A stretch of DNA of 64,000 nucleotides from Roseibacterium elongatum DSM 19469 (GTDB lineage Bacteria > Pseudomonadota > Alphaproteobacteria > Rhodobacterales > Rhodobacteraceae): contig NZ_CP004372.1 of the NCBI RefSeq assembly GCF_000590925.1, positions 1,965,001 to 2,029,000 of the forward strand, read 5' to 3'. This document shows positions 36,470 to 46,008 of this stretch, piece by piece. The stretch's first letter is position 1. Every line of letters starts with the position of its first letter. Position numbers and translations under genes: made by a program. A model generated the notes under the pieces. It saw only the letters and a program-made list of their open reading frames with translations, was not told the origin of the DNA and searched no databases.

Positions 36470-38368
36470 TCAGTGGTGCGGTTGACGATCCCACATCTCG
36501 CGCGTCGGCAGCTCTTCGAAAGTGTGCTCCGGCGGCGGGTTGGGCAGGGTCCATTCCAACGTGTCCGCATGCTCACCCCAATAGGCCGGTTCCTCGACAC
36601 GGCGGCCGGCAAACAGCGCATAGGCCACGATCCCGATGAAGAACAGGAAGGACGCAAAGGACAGGAACGCGCCGATCGACGAGACATAGTTCCAAAGCGC
36701 GAAGGCCTCGGGGTAGTCGATATAGCGCCGCGGCATGCCCTGACGGCCCAGGAAGTGCTGCGGGAAGAAGGTCAGGTTGGCCCCGATGAAGAAGGCCCAG
36801 AAATGCAGCTTGCCCGCCCATTCCGGGTACTGCCGGCCCGACATCTTGCCGAACCAGTAGTAGATCCCCGCGAAGATGCCGAACACGGCGCCAAGGCTCA
36901 TCACGTAGTGGAAATGGGCCACGACATAGTAGGTGTCGTGATAGGCCCGGTCCACGCCGGCCTGGGACAGGATGATGCCCGTCACACCGCCGACCGTGAA
37001 CAGGAAGATGAAGCCGATGGCGAACAGCATGGGCGTCTTGAACTCGATCGAGCCCTGCCACATCGTGGCGATCCAGCTGAAGATCTTCACCCCCGTGGGC
37101 ACCGCGATGACCATCGTGGCGACCATGAAATAGGCCTGCTGCGTCAGGGTCATGCCCACCGTGTACATGTGGTGCGCCCAGACGACGAAGCCTAGGCCAC
37201 CGATCGCCACCAGCGCGTAGACCATCGGCAGGTAGCCGAAGATTGGCTTTTTCGAGAAGGTCGCGACCACGTGGCTGATGATGCCGAAGGCTGGCAGGAT
37301 CACGATGTAGACCTCGGGGTGACCGAAGAACCAGAAGATGTGCTGGAACAGGACCGGGTCGCCCCCGCCCGCGACGTCGAAGAAGGTGGTGCCGAAGTTG
37401 CGGTCGGTCAGCAGCATGGTGATGGCGCCCGCCAGAACCGGCAGCGACAAGAGCAGCAGCCAGGCCGTGACGAAGATCGACCAGGCAAACAGCGGCACCT
37501 TGTGCAGCGTCATGCCCGGTGCGCGCATGTTCAGGAAGGTCGTGATGATGTTGATCGACCCGAGGATCGAACTGGCGCCCGAGACGTGCACGGCGAAGAT
37601 CGCGAAATCCACGGCGCGGCTGTTGGGGGCATCCTGCCACGACAGCGGCGGGTAGAATGTCCAGCCCGGGCCGGCGCCGCCGTCGATGAACACCGCGCAG
37701 AAGGCCAGCGCGGTCCCCGCGACATAGAGCCAGTAGGACAGGTTGTTCAGGCGCGGAAACGCCATGTCCGGCGCGCCGATCATCAACGGCATGAAATAGT
37801 TGCCAAAGCCTCCGAAGAGCGCGGGAATGACGACGAAGAACATCATCAGCACGCCATGCCCGGTGATCAGCACGTTCCAGAGATGGCCATCGGGCGTGCC
37901 GTCGAGCTGGTCGCGCAGCGCCAGAAGCGTCGAGGCTTCGGCCGGGTTGGCCGAGGCTGCGGCGGCATCCAGCACCTCGACCACCTGGGCGCGGAGCGCG
38001 CCGTCGATGACCACCCGCGCCTCGTCCCCGGTGCCCGACACGGCCCCCAGGATCGAGCCCTGCAGGCTGGACAGCTGATCCGCGAAGGCGTTCGTGCCGC
38101 CGCCGGCCGTCGCCAGCGCCTCACCTGCACGGGTGAAGATGCTTTCGATCATGCCGGGCGCGCCTTCGAAGGCGACGTACATGTATTGTACGCCGGGCTC
38201 CATCAGCTCCAGCCGCATGTAGACCGTGAAAATCACCGAAATCAGGCCGACGATCCCTGCTGTGAACAGGTACAGAAGCCCGATATCCTTGTGGTTTGTG
38301 GACATGAACCACCGGGTGAAAAATCCCGGCCGCTCGTGGTCATGCCCCGAAAGAGTGGCGTCTGCCAT
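36470..38368 (-). CDS. ctaD: Cytochrome c oxidase subunit I, aa3-type, with loop insertion
   Basis: A 632-residue heme-copper oxidase subunit I. All metal ligands are visible: HGVLMMFF (H171, heme a), [14 protein letters not shown] (CuB histidine cross-linked to tyrosine), HHMYTVG (two CuB histidines) and [12 protein letters not shown] (heme a3 and heme a). [12 protein letters not shown] carries the D-channel aspartate. It reduces oxygen to water and pumps protons in the inner membrane. Compared with the Paracoccus protein, about 77 extra residues lie in the periplasmic loop between helices 1 and 2 (roughly 66-157). The ATG at 38368 is preceded by GGGAGACG. An overlong start at 38485 is rejected. 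Confidence 0.95.
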   Translation of the reverse strand: MADATLSGHDHERPGFFTRWFMSTNHKDIGLLYLFTAGIVGLISVIFTVYMRLELMEPGVQYMYVAFEGAPGMIESIFTRAGEALATAGGGTNAFADQLSSLQGSILGAVSGTGDEARVVIDGALRAQVVEVLDAAAASANPAEASTLLALRDQLDGTPDGHLWNVLITGHGVLMMFFVVIPALFGGFGNYFMPLMIGAPDMAFPRLNNLSYWLYVAGTALAFCAVFIDGGAGPGWTFYPPLSWQDAPNSRAVDFAIFAVHVSGASSILGSINIITTFLNMRAPGMTLHKVPLFAWSIFVTAWLLLLSLPVLAGAITMLLTDRNFGTTFFDVAGGGDPVLFQHIFWFFGHPEVYIVILPAFGIISHVVATFSKKPIFGYLPMVYALVAIGGLGFVVWAHHMYTVGMTLTQQAYFMVATMVIAVPTGVKIFSWIATMWQGSIEFKTPMLFAIGFIFLFTVGGVTGIILSQAGVDRAYHDTYYVVAHFHYVMSLGAVFGIFAGIYYWFGKMSGRQYPEWAGKLHFWAFFIGANLTFFPQHFLGRQGMPRRYIDYPEAFALWNYVSSIGAFLSFASFLFFIGIVAYALFAGRRVEEPAYWGEHADTLEWTLPNPPPEHTFEELPTREMWDRQPHH

Positions 38369-38689
38369 GGTCGTCTCCCGTTCAGCGTTCTGCACGGGAA
38401 GAGATCGACAGATTCCCCCCCACGCGTTTCCTCTCGCCTCCGTTCTATCAGGGCGGTCGTTGACAAGGCAACGGATACGCGTCAATCGGCCACACGCTGA
38501 GCGCGAAAAACTTGTCCCAGATCAATGCACGGCTGAGCGGGGCCAAGGGTGCCGTTGCGGCATGCGCAGCAGCCGCATGGATGAGGGCGGCGACCGGGCC
38601 GACCCTTGCAAAACGTCAGCGGTGCAACCGCAGTCAGACCCGACAGCAGCGCGGCGCATGCCGGCCGGGGCGCCGGCCCAAGGGGCGGT
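38369..38689. other. 321-base gap upstream of ctaD
   Basis: This stretch between lipB and ctaD, both on the minus strand, should contain the ctaD promoter. It is GC-rich and has no open frame with coding character. No clear terminator for lipB and no recognisable operator is seen. Confidence 0.4.
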
Positions 38690-39352
38690 TCAGGGAGCGG
38701 ACGGGTCTGGAAACGCGGTGTCGAATGTCCTCCTCAGCGCCAGATCGAGATCCGGCATCGTGACCGGCAGGCCGAGGTCGACCAGGCTGGTCACGCCATG
38801 GCCCGAGATGCCGCAGGGCACAATGCCGTCGAAGTGATCGAGGTCGGGGTCCAGGTTGATCGAGATGCCGTGGAAGCTGACCCATTTGCGGATCCGAACG
38901 CCGATGGCGGCGATCTTGTCCTCGCGCGGGGTGCCGTCGGGCAGCGGGGCGTGATCGGGGCGCGCGATCCAGACGCCGACGCGGCCGGGGCGGATTTCGC
39001 CGCGCAGGTTGAACTCGGCCAGCGCCGCGATGACCCAGGTCTCGAGGCTGGTGACAAAGCGGCGAATGTCGCGCCCGCGCCGGTTGAGGTCCAGCATCAC
39101 ATAGGCCACCCGCTGCCCCGGGCCGTGATAGGTATACTGCCCGCCGCGGCGTGTCTGATAGACCGGGAAACGATTGGGGGCGCGCAGATCCGCCGGATTG
39201 GCCGAGGTGCCGGCCGTGTAGAGGGGCGGATGTTCGAGCAGCCAGATGCATTCGTCAGCCGCGCCCCGGGCGATCGCGCCGGCGCGCCCCTCCATCCAGG
39301 CCACGGCATCGGGGTAAGGGACGGGGTCGTCCGATGTGATCCATTCCACCAT
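38690..39352 (-). CDS. lipB: Lipoyl(octanoyl) transferase
   Basis: A 220-residue LipB. The motifs are [43 protein letters not shown] (K146) and [15 protein letters not shown] (C180, the acyl-enzyme thiol). It moves octanoate from acyl carrier protein to the lipoyl domains of 2-oxoacid dehydrogenases and the glycine cleavage system, the first step of lipoate assembly. The gene stands alone between ctaD and a peptidoglycan-binding protein that points the other way. Confidence 0.95.
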   Translation of the reverse strand: MVEWITSDDPVPYPDAVAWMEGRAGAIARGAADECIWLLEHPPLYTAGTSANPADLRAPNRFPVYQTRRGGQYTYHGPGQRVAYVMLDLNRRGRDIRRFVTSLETWVIAALAEFNLRGEIRPGRVGVWIARPDHAPLPDGTPREDKIAAIGVRIRKWVSFHGISINLDPDLDHFDGIVPCGISGHGVTSLVDLGLPVTMPDLDLALRRTFDTAFPDPSAP

Positions 39353-39504
39353 GGCCGCGATATGCGCCGCAGCGGCTTAAATGTCACCCCGGTATGGTGC
39401 CCAAGGTGGGGTTTTCCTGAAGTTCGGCCAATTCGCGCTTAGCATGTCGGCGTGGTGTGCTAGGGTCACGTTAAGACACGTTCGGCTTTTCCTGGAGGGA
39501 CCGC

Positions 39505-40827
39505 ATGTTTGCAAGAATTATGACCACGGCCAGTCTTGTCGCAGCATTGGCTGCCGCCCCTGCCGACCGCGCGCAGGCAGATGCAGGCGATTTCATCGGT
39601 GGCGCCATCATTGGCGGTGTCATCGGCCACGCCCTGTCGCAGGGGCAGCGCCCGCGCACCACCGGCGGCACGCGCGTCGTGCGCCCTGGCATCCCGGCGA
39701 CGCAACAGGGCCGCGAAACGCAGACGGCGCTCAACTATTTCGGCTACAATGCCGGCACCGTCGATGGCCAGGTGGGCCCCGGCACGCGCTCGGCGATCGA
39801 GCGCTTTCAGGCCTCGATGGGCTACCCGGTGAATGGACGCGAGTTCGCCTCGTACCAGTTCGATTTCCTGATGGATGCCTATTTCTGGGCCACCAACCAG
39901 GGCGGGGCCCAGCAAACCGGCCTGCGCGGGCAATCGCTGCTCTATGCCTATCGCGACAGCCTGCAGGGCGGCGCCCCGATCCAGAGCTTCCAGCCGGTGC
40001 CGCAGCCGATGGCCCCCGCAACGACCGTCATCGTGAACCCCGCCCAGCAGCCGCCCGCCGGTCAGCCCGCGCCGGGCATGGCGACCGCGTCCGGGGGCGG
40101 GGCGATGCCGAACCTGTTTGCCAACAGCCAGCCGCGTATGTCGCTGGCCAACAGCTGCAATGCGGTGATGCTGCAGACCTCGTCGAATGGCGGGTATGTC
40201 ACGCTCGCCACCATGGGGGATGCCGGACAGGCCCTGTCCGAACAGTTCTGCGTGGCGCGCACCTATGCCATGGCGCGGGGCGAGGAGTTGATGGGCCAGA
40301 TCTCCGGCCTCAGCCAGGCCCAGATTGCCGAGCAGTGCAACGGTTTCTCGACCATGCTCAGCGCCCAGATCGACCGCCTGTCGCTGGTCGGGCAGGCCGA
40401 GCTTGTCCCCGAGATGCAGCGCGTGGTGGCCGGAACGGGTGTTGCACCCGCCGATATGGCCTCGACCGCGCGGGTCTGCCTGGCGGTCGGCTATGCTCAG
40501 GACGACATGCGCATGGCCGTTGGCTCGGCCCTGACGCTCGTGGCGCTGGGCGAGGGCGCTTATGGCGAGTTGCTGGGCCATCACCTGCGCGAGGGGTTCG
40601 GCGCCAACGCGCGGCGCGATCTGGCCGTGCAGTGGTATGATGCGGCGATCTCGTCGCTCGAGCAGGGCTCGACACCGGCCTTCATGCCGGGGCAACCCGA
40701 ACGCACGCCGCTTTTGCGCGGGGCGTTGATGCGCCTGCAGGGGGGCGCGGCTGCGGCGGCCCCGGTGCCCGCAGCCCAGCCCCAGCCGGCGCCCAACGCG
40801 CTGCCGACCTTCCAGGTCAACCAGTAA
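39505..40827 (+). CDS. Peptidoglycan-binding domain protein, secreted
   Basis: A 440-residue protein with a signal peptide (FARIMTTASLVAALAAAPADRAQA) and a glycine-rich GGAIIGGVIGHAL segment. A PG_binding_1 repeat follows at about 68-108 (ETQTALNYFGYNAGTVDGQVGPGTRSAIERFQ). After a proline-rich linker comes a mostly helical domain with four or more cysteines that is not recognised. It is probably periplasmic and bound to the cell wall. A strong hairpin terminator follows the stop. Confidence 0.8.
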   Translation: MFARIMTTASLVAALAAAPADRAQADAGDFIGGAIIGGVIGHALSQGQRPRTTGGTRVVRPGIPATQQGRETQTALNYFGYNAGTVDGQVGPGTRSAIERFQASMGYPVNGREFASYQFDFLMDAYFWATNQGGAQQTGLRGQSLLYAYRDSLQGGAPIQSFQPVPQPMAPATTVIVNPAQQPPAGQPAPGMATASGGGAMPNLFANSQPRMSLANSCNAVMLQTSSNGGYVTLATMGDAGQALSEQFCVARTYAMARGEELMGQISGLSQAQIAEQCNGFSTMLSAQIDRLSLVGQAELVPEMQRVVAGTGVAPADMASTARVCLAVGYAQDDMRMAVGSALTLVALGEGAYGELLGHHLREGFGANARRDLAVQWYDAAISSLEQGSTPAFMPGQPERTPLLRGALMRLQGGAAAAAPVPAAQPQPAPNALPTFQVNQ

Positions 40828-40847
40828 GCGGCGCTTGGCCGTGTTCC

Positions 40848-40880
40848 GGGGCGGGCCGACCGGCCCGCCCCTTTCGGTTT
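40848..40880 (+). terminator. Rho-independent terminator
   Basis: Twenty bases after the stop of the peptidoglycan-binding gene is a perfect 10-bp G+C stem (40848-40857 with 40862-40871) with a four-base loop, followed by TTTCGGTTT. This fits intrinsic termination and isolates the tRNA gene downstream. Confidence 0.7.
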
Positions 40881-40971
40881 GCGGGGTCGGGATCTTGCGC
40901 AGATTTTTCGCCGCGCCCTCTTCACAAGGTCAGACACCTCGGTTAAAGACCGCGCACCTACCGGATCACGT

Positions 40972-41058
40972 GCGGTCGTGGCGGAATTGGTAGACGCGCA
41001 GCGTTGAGGTCGCTGTGGGGTAACTCCCGTGGAAGTTCGAGTCTTCTCGACCGCACCA
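40972..41058 (+). tRNA. tRNA-Leu (anticodon GAG)
   Basis: An 87-base tRNA including an encoded CCA. The 7-bp acceptor stem GCGGTCG pairs with CGACCGC. The D arm reads TGGCGGAATTGGTAGACGC, as in class II leucine tRNAs. The anticodon loop TTGAGGT gives GAG at 41006-41008, the variable arm is long (TGTGGGGTAACTCCCGT), and the T loop is GTTCGAG. It reads CTC and CTT leucine codons. Confidence 0.95.
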
Positions 41059-41174
41059 TTTCCCGAAACCGACGCAATGAGATGCGGGCGATTGCTGTCG
41101 CCATGCCCATGGCACAGGGTTGTTCGCAGGGGCGGGGCAGCGGACAAGGTCTCGTCTGCCGAAGCTGCCAGTCG

Positions 41175-42956
41175 TCAGAGCCCCGGATCGACCCCCGCAG
41201 CCTGGAGCTGGTGCAGCCGCCAATAGGCCCCCTGGCGGGCCATGAGCATGTCATGGGTGCCTTCTTCGGCGACGCGGCCGCCCTCCATCACAACGATCTT
41301 GTCCGCCTCGCGGATGGTGGACAGCCGATGCGCGACCACCAGTGTCGTGCGCCCCTTGGCCAGCCGGTCAAGCGCCTGCTGCACCAGTTGCTCGGAGCGC
41401 GCATCCAGCGCCGAGGTCGGTTCGTCCAGCAGGAGGATCGGGGCCGATTTCAGCAAAGCGCGCGCGATGATGACGCGTTGACGCTGTCCGCCCGACAGGC
41501 CCGACCCGCGCGGGCCGACCTGCGTGTCCATCCCTTCGGAAAGCTGATCGGCAAACAGGTCGACCGAGGCATTCCGCGCCGCATCCATCACCGCGTCGTC
41601 TGGCGCCTCCAGACGCCCCAGCCGGATGTTGTCGGCAATGCTTTCGTCGAACAGGGCCGTTTCCTGCCCGACGACGGCGATGGCGGCGCGCAACTGCGCG
41701 ATGTCGAGCGAATCCACCGGTGTTCCGCCGATCATGATGCGTCCGCCGGACGGATCGATCAGACGTGTCAGCAGGGTGAAGACAGTCGTCTTGCCAGCGC
41801 CAGAGGGCCCCACCAGCGCTGTTGTCTTGCCCGCCTCGGCGGTGAAGGTCAGACCGCGCAACACCGGGCTGTCGCCGTAGGAAAAGGTCACGTCGTCGAA
41901 CACGATGTCGCCGTGATCGAGCGGTTGCGGATTGGCGGGGGCGCGCACGCTGGGCTGTGCATCGAGGACCGCGTAGAGGCGTTCGAGTGACGCCATCGCC
42001 GCCTGCAACCTGGCCGAGATCGACGACAGCCGGCGCAAAGGCTCGAACAACAGGCCGAGCGCCGTGAAGAAGGACATGAATTGCCCCACGGTCTTGTCGC
42101 CGGCGATGATCTGCGCCCCGCCGTAATAGACCACCACGACGAAACCGGCCGCGGCCACCATGTCGATCAGGGCCGGGTTGGCGGCCGACCCGGCCTGTGC
42201 CTTGATCGATGGCTTGAGGAACCGCCGCGTCTCGCGTGCGAAGCGGGCATCCTCGTGGTCTTCCAGACGATTCAGCTTGATCGTCTGTATCCCGTGAAAG
42301 ATCTCGTCCAGCCGGTTCGACAGGCGGGCGGCGGCCTCGCGGGCGCGGCGTGTGGTCCTGCGGATATAGCGCTGCACCAGGGTGATCGGCACGACCAGCA
42401 ACGGCACCCCCACCATGGCCAGCAGGGTCCAGACCCAATCCGTCCACAGCATCACCGCCAGCAGCGAAAGCAGCGAGACGAAATCCCGCCCGAGCGACAT
42501 CAAGGTCCCGGAGGCCAACCCCTGCAACGAGAGCGTGTCGCCGCGCACCCGTTCGATCAGCGCCCCGGGCGAATTGTCCTGAAAAAAGCGCTGGTCGAGT
42601 GTCAGCAGATGCGACACCAGACGCGACTGCAGGGCCATCGTCACCTTGAGCCCGATGGTGACGACGATCAGCCGCTGAAAGAACCCCGCCGTCGCCCGGA
42701 TGAGGAACAGGCTGGCAATGGTAAAGGCGATCCAGGCGACACCATCGAAGGAGCCTGCCGAGAAATAGTCGTCGAAAAGCGGCCGCACCAGCCATGCAAA
42801 CGCCCCCAATGCCGCGCCTTCGATCGACATCAGGATGGTGGCGACGACCAGCATGGGCCAGTGTTGCACCACGTGATCGCGCCAGAAGCGCGGCACAAGG
42901 TTCGATACCGTCGCGTCCGCCTGTGGCGTGCCCTCCAATCCCTGTTGGCGGCTCAT
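41175..42956 (-). CDS. ABC transporter, fused permease and ATP-binding protein (MsbA-like)
   Basis: A 593-residue half-size exporter. Six membrane helices occupy about 20-330 (FWRDHVVQHWPMLVVATILM, then DSPGALIERVRGD-type coupling sequence). The ATPase domain has LVGPSGAGKTTVFTLL (Walker A), GSGLSGGQRQRVIIARAL (signature) and ILLLDEPTSALDARSE (Walker B), and works as a homodimer. The overall pattern is closest to lipid A/lipid exporters of the MsbA group. The substrate is not proven. The ATG at 42956 is preferred to a start 76 codons upstream. It is divergent from the polyamine-type operon. Confidence 0.88.
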   Translation of the reverse strand: MSRQQGLEGTPQADATVSNLVPRFWRDHVVQHWPMLVVATILMSIEGAALGAFAWLVRPLFDDYFSAGSFDGVAWIAFTIASLFLIRATAGFFQRLIVVTIGLKVTMALQSRLVSHLLTLDQRFFQDNSPGALIERVRGDTLSLQGLASGTLMSLGRDFVSLLSLLAVMLWTDWVWTLLAMVGVPLLVVPITLVQRYIRRTTRRAREAAARLSNRLDEIFHGIQTIKLNRLEDHEDARFARETRRFLKPSIKAQAGSAANPALIDMVAAAGFVVVVYYGGAQIIAGDKTVGQFMSFFTALGLLFEPLRRLSSISARLQAAMASLERLYAVLDAQPSVRAPANPQPLDHGDIVFDDVTFSYGDSPVLRGLTFTAEAGKTTALVGPSGAGKTTVFTLLTRLIDPSGGRIMIGGTPVDSLDIAQLRAAIAVVGQETALFDESIADNIRLGRLEAPDDAVMDAARNASVDLFADQLSEGMDTQVGPRGSGLSGGQRQRVIIARALLKSAPILLLDEPTSALDARSEQLVQQALDRLAKGRTTLVVAHRLSTIREADKIVVMEGGRVAEEGTHDMLMARQGAYWRLHQLQAAGVDPGL

Positions 42957-43223
42957 CGCGACGCACCTTGGAATGGGCGTGATTTCGTAACGGGGCGCGG
43001 CACCAGACAGCCTTGGCCAGGGGAAAGGAACGGTTGCCTTCGTGCTACGCCATGGAGAATGCGCAAGCAAGGCGTCAACTTTTGCCGTGAAAATGGGCGC
43101 TTGCACGCCTTTTCGGCGTTGTGGCCGGGTTTTGTGGGCTAATTGGTTGCAAGCATGCCAAGCGCTTGTTTTACTGGTGTCCAAACCTAGGGTACGCTAG
43201 GACGCACAACAGGGGAGTGAGGT
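42957..43223. promoter_or_regulatory. 267-base divergent promoter region
   Basis: This gap separates the MsbA-like gene from the polyamine-type ABC operon and must hold both promoters. A TTGCAA hexamer near 43147 followed 17 bases later by TTTACT could be the operon's -35/-10 pair. The match is weak, and no operator is evident. Confidence 0.3.
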
Positions 43224-44321
43224 TTGGCCTCCAACGGGACCGACGCGTTTGTCGCATTCGACCGCGTTCAAAAAAGCTATGACGGCGAAACGCTCGTCGT
43301 CAAAGACCTGAACCTTGAAATCGGCAAGGGTGAGTTTCTGACCATGTTGGGCCCGTCCGGGTCCGGCAAAACAACCTGCCTGATGATGCTGGCCGGGTTC
43401 GAGACCGCCACCCATGGCGAAATCACCCTCGATGGCCAGCCGATCAACAACATTCCACCGCACAAGCGCGGCATCGGGATGGTGTTCCAGAACTACGCGC
43501 TGTTTCCGCACATGACGGTGGCCGAGAACCTGTCCTTCCCGCTGGAGGTGCGCAAGGTCGGCAAATCCGATCGCGAGGCCAAGGTGCATCGCGCCCTCGA
43601 CATGGTGCAGATGGGCGATTTCGGCGGGCGCCGTCCGGCGCAACTGTCGGGTGGTCAGCAGCAGCGCATCGCCTTGGCACGGGCTTTGGTGTTCGAGCCC
43701 GAGCTTGTGCTGATGGACGAGCCGCTGGGCGCGCTCGACAAGCAGTTGCGGGAAACCATGCAGTTCGAGATCACCAACCTGGCCCACAACCTCGGCATCA
43801 CGACGGTCTATGTGACCCACGACCAGACCGAAGCCTTGACCATGTCGGATCGCGTGGCGGTGTTCGACGATGGGCGCATTCAGCAATTGGCCCCGCCCGA
43901 TACGCTCTATGAAGAGCCGCAGAACAGTTTCGTGGCGCAGTTCATCGGAGAAAACAACACCTTGGAAGGCGTCGTCAGCAAGATCGCCGACGACCGCTGC
44001 GAGGTGACGCTGGACGATGGCGAGGTGATCGACGCCATGCCGGTGAACGTGAGCGCCGTCGGTGACCGCACGCTTGTGTCGATCCGGCCCGAACGCGTCG
44101 AATACAACAAGGAACGTCTGGCCGAGGATGCTCACACCATCCATGCCGAGGTTCTGGAATTCATCTACATGGGCGACATCTATCGCACGCGTTTGCGCGT
44201 CGCGGGGCGTGACGATTTCATCATCAAGACACGCAATGCGCCCGACCAGCGCCGCCTGCGTCCGGGCGAGCATATCGAGATCGGATGGCGTCCGCAGGAT
44301 TGCCGGGCGCTTGACGCCTGA
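43224..44321 (+). CDS. ABC transporter ATP-binding protein, spermidine/putrescine type
   Basis: A 365-residue PotA-like ATPase starting at TTG 43224, with AGGGGAG upstream. It has MLGPSGSGKTTCLMMLAG (Walker A), LSGGQQQRIALARAL (signature), LVLMDEPLGALDKQLRE (Walker B) and VYVTHDQTEALTMSDRV (switch histidine). A C-terminal TOBE domain from about 285 carries LVSIRPERVE and IEIGWRPQDC. It powers import by the two permeases encoded at 46005-48744. It is the first gene of the operon, with a 112-base gap before the binding-protein gene. Confidence 0.9.
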   Translation: MASNGTDAFVAFDRVQKSYDGETLVVKDLNLEIGKGEFLTMLGPSGSGKTTCLMMLAGFETATHGEITLDGQPINNIPPHKRGIGMVFQNYALFPHMTVAENLSFPLEVRKVGKSDREAKVHRALDMVQMGDFGGRRPAQLSGGQQQRIALARALVFEPELVLMDEPLGALDKQLRETMQFEITNLAHNLGITTVYVTHDQTEALTMSDRVAVFDDGRIQQLAPPDTLYEEPQNSFVAQFIGENNTLEGVVSKIADDRCEVTLDDGEVIDAMPVNVSAVGDRTLVSIRPERVEYNKERLAEDAHTIHAEVLEFIYMGDIYRTRLRVAGRDDFIIKTRNAPDQRRLRPGEHIEIGWRPQDCRALDA

Positions 44322-44433
44322 CTTGGCCTTTCCGGTCGCCAAACGCCCTTGGACGGTTTGGCGACGGCCCAACAACAAAGACAATGAACCGGAACGTGTA
44401 GCACTGACGTCCAACAGCAAGGAGAGAGACATA

Positions 44434-45546
44434 ATGAAACTCAAGAGCCTGATGCTCCTTACCACCGGGGCCGCCCTGGCCGCCCCCGCATCCATGGCGC
44501 AGGAGATGGCCGACAGCATGACCCTCGTCAGCTGGGGCGGGGCCTATCAGACCAGCCAGATCCGGGCCTATTCCGACCCCTACCAGGAAATGCACGAAGG
44601 CCTCGAAGTGATCTGGGACGAAAGTTCGGGCGAAGCCGTGGCGCGCATGCGGGCGATGGACGAGGCCGGCAACGTCACCTGGGACCTCGTCGATGTGGTG
44701 GCATCGGACGCCATTCGCCTCTGTGACGAAGGCCTGGCCATGGAAGTCGACCACGACGAGATCCTGGCGCCGGCCCCCGATGGCACGCCCGCCTCGGAGG
44801 ATTTCGGCGATCTGATCGTGTCGGACTGCTTCATCCCGCAGATCGTCTACTCGACCACCTTCGGCTACCGCACCGATGTCGAGGAATGGGGCGGCAACAC
44901 GCCCGACGATATCTGCGACGTGTTCGACCTCGAAGCCTTCCCCGGCCAGCGCAGCCTCGAGCGTCGCCCGATCGGCAACCTCGAATGGGCCCTGATGTGC
45001 GACGGTGTCGCCATGGAAGACGTCTATGACGTTCTGGAGACCGAAGAGGGCATCGACCGTGCCTTTGCCGTGCTCGAAACGATCAAGGACGACACGATCT
45101 GGTGGACCGCTGGTGCCGACACGCCGCAGCTGCTGGCGGATGGCGAGGTTGTCTTCGGGTCGACCTATAACGGTCGCCTGTTCAGCCTGATCGAAGAGCA
45201 GGGCCAGCCCGTCGCCATGATGTGGGACGCGCAGGTCTTCGATCTCGACGGCTGGATCATCCCCGAGGGTCTGCCTGAGGATCGCCTGAACCGCGTGCTG
45301 GATTTCGTGCGGTTCGCCACTGACACGCAGCGTCTGGCCGACCAGGCGCAGTACATCTCCTACGGGCCGGCGCGTGCGTCTTCGGCGCCGCTGGTCTCGA
45401 CCCATGCCGACCTTGGCATCGAGATGGCGCCGCACATGCCGACCGACCCGGCCAACGCCGAGCGGACCTTCCTGTTCAACTATGAATGGTGGGCCGATTA
45501 CCGCGACGATCTGGACGCCCGCTTCCAGGCGTGGCTGGCCCAGTAA
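44434..45546 (+). CDS. Extracellular solute-binding protein, spermidine/putrescine type
   Basis: A 370-residue periplasmic protein with signal peptide KLKSLMLLTTGAALAAPASMAQ, after a GGAGAGAG ribosome-binding sequence. Conserved PotD-like segments are TLVSWGGAYQTSQIRAYSDPY, EVIWDESSGEAVARM, WDLVDVVASDAIRLCDEG and VVFGSTYNGRLFSLIEEQ. It should capture the substrate and deliver it to the two permeases. Putrescine or spermidine is the family expectation, but related proteins bind other amines or organic acids. It carries four or more cysteines, unusual for a PotD. Confidence 0.88.
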   Translation: MKLKSLMLLTTGAALAAPASMAQEMADSMTLVSWGGAYQTSQIRAYSDPYQEMHEGLEVIWDESSGEAVARMRAMDEAGNVTWDLVDVVASDAIRLCDEGLAMEVDHDEILAPAPDGTPASEDFGDLIVSDCFIPQIVYSTTFGYRTDVEEWGGNTPDDICDVFDLEAFPGQRSLERRPIGNLEWALMCDGVAMEDVYDVLETEEGIDRAFAVLETIKDDTIWWTAGADTPQLLADGEVVFGSTYNGRLFSLIEEQGQPVAMMWDAQVFDLDGWIIPEGLPEDRLNRVLDFVRFATDTQRLADQAQYISYGPARASSAPLVSTHADLGIEMAPHMPTDPANAERTFLFNYEWWADYRDDLDARFQAWLAQ

Positions 45547-45611
45547 TCCGCGGCTGAGATGATCCGGTTCGGGGCCGTCCGCGCGGCGGCCCCGGGCACA
45601 TCTTCCCCTTC

Positions 45612-45632
45612 GTAGGATGCGCTTGAGCGCAT
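45612..45632. repeat. REP-like palindromic element
   Basis: GTAGG followed by a stem-loop (ATGCGC, loop TTGA, GCGCAT). It faces a second copy of the same type at 45665-45686 in opposite orientation; the outer arms (GTAGGATGCGCTT and AAGCGCACCCTAC) pair with one mismatch over 13 bases. A head-to-head pair like this resembles BIME-type repeats, which often lie between genes of an operon. Confidence 0.6.
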
Positions 45633-45664
45633 CGGCCCCGACGCAGCGGGGTCTGCGCACCGCT

Positions 45665-45686
45665 GGTGCGTTGAAGCGCACCCTAC
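45665..45686. repeat. REP-like palindromic element (second of a pair)
   Basis: A GGTGCG stem, TTGAA loop and GCGCACC stem ending in CCTAC. It is the opposing partner of the element at 45612. The same design, with GGCGGGA/TCCCGCC stems, a TGAA loop and a CCTAC end, occurs at 53722-53743. Confidence 0.6.
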
Positions 45687-45718
45687 CCAGACGACAGACG
45701 GCGAAAGGCGCAAGGCAC

Positions 45719-46008
45719 ATGCCCAAAGGCTACATCATCGGACGATCACCGTGACCGACCCCGAGGGCTACCCGGAATACGTGCGTCGCGACACGCCGAT
45801 CCTCGAAGCGCATGGCGCGCGGTTCGTCATTCGCGGCGGCCGCTCGGTCGTCAAGGAGGGCACGGCGGGCGACCGCCATGTGGTCATCGAGTTTCCCAGC
45901 TACGAGGCCGCGCTCGCCGCATATGACGACCCCGACTATCAGGAGGTCGCCGATATCCGCCGCCGCTGCGCCGAAAGCACCATCATCATCGTGGAGGGCA
46001 CGGAATGA
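45719..46008 (+). CDS. DUF1330 domain-containing protein, frameshifted near its start
   Basis: A GAAAGGCGCAAGG ribosome-binding region precedes ATG 45719, which reads MPKGYIIGR and then meets a stop at 45752. In the next frame, from 45751, the protein continues VTDPEGYPEYVRRDTPILEAHGARFVIRGG to the stop at 46008. The two joined, with one base added near 45746, give the normal DUF1330 start (a KGYII core, then V-T-D-P-E-x-Y) and the usual length of about 96 residues. Alternatively, a shortened 85-residue protein starts at GTG 45751, which has no ribosome-binding site. The fold is a ferredoxin-like dimer of unknown function. Its stop overlaps the next permease gene (ATGA). Confidence 0.75.
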
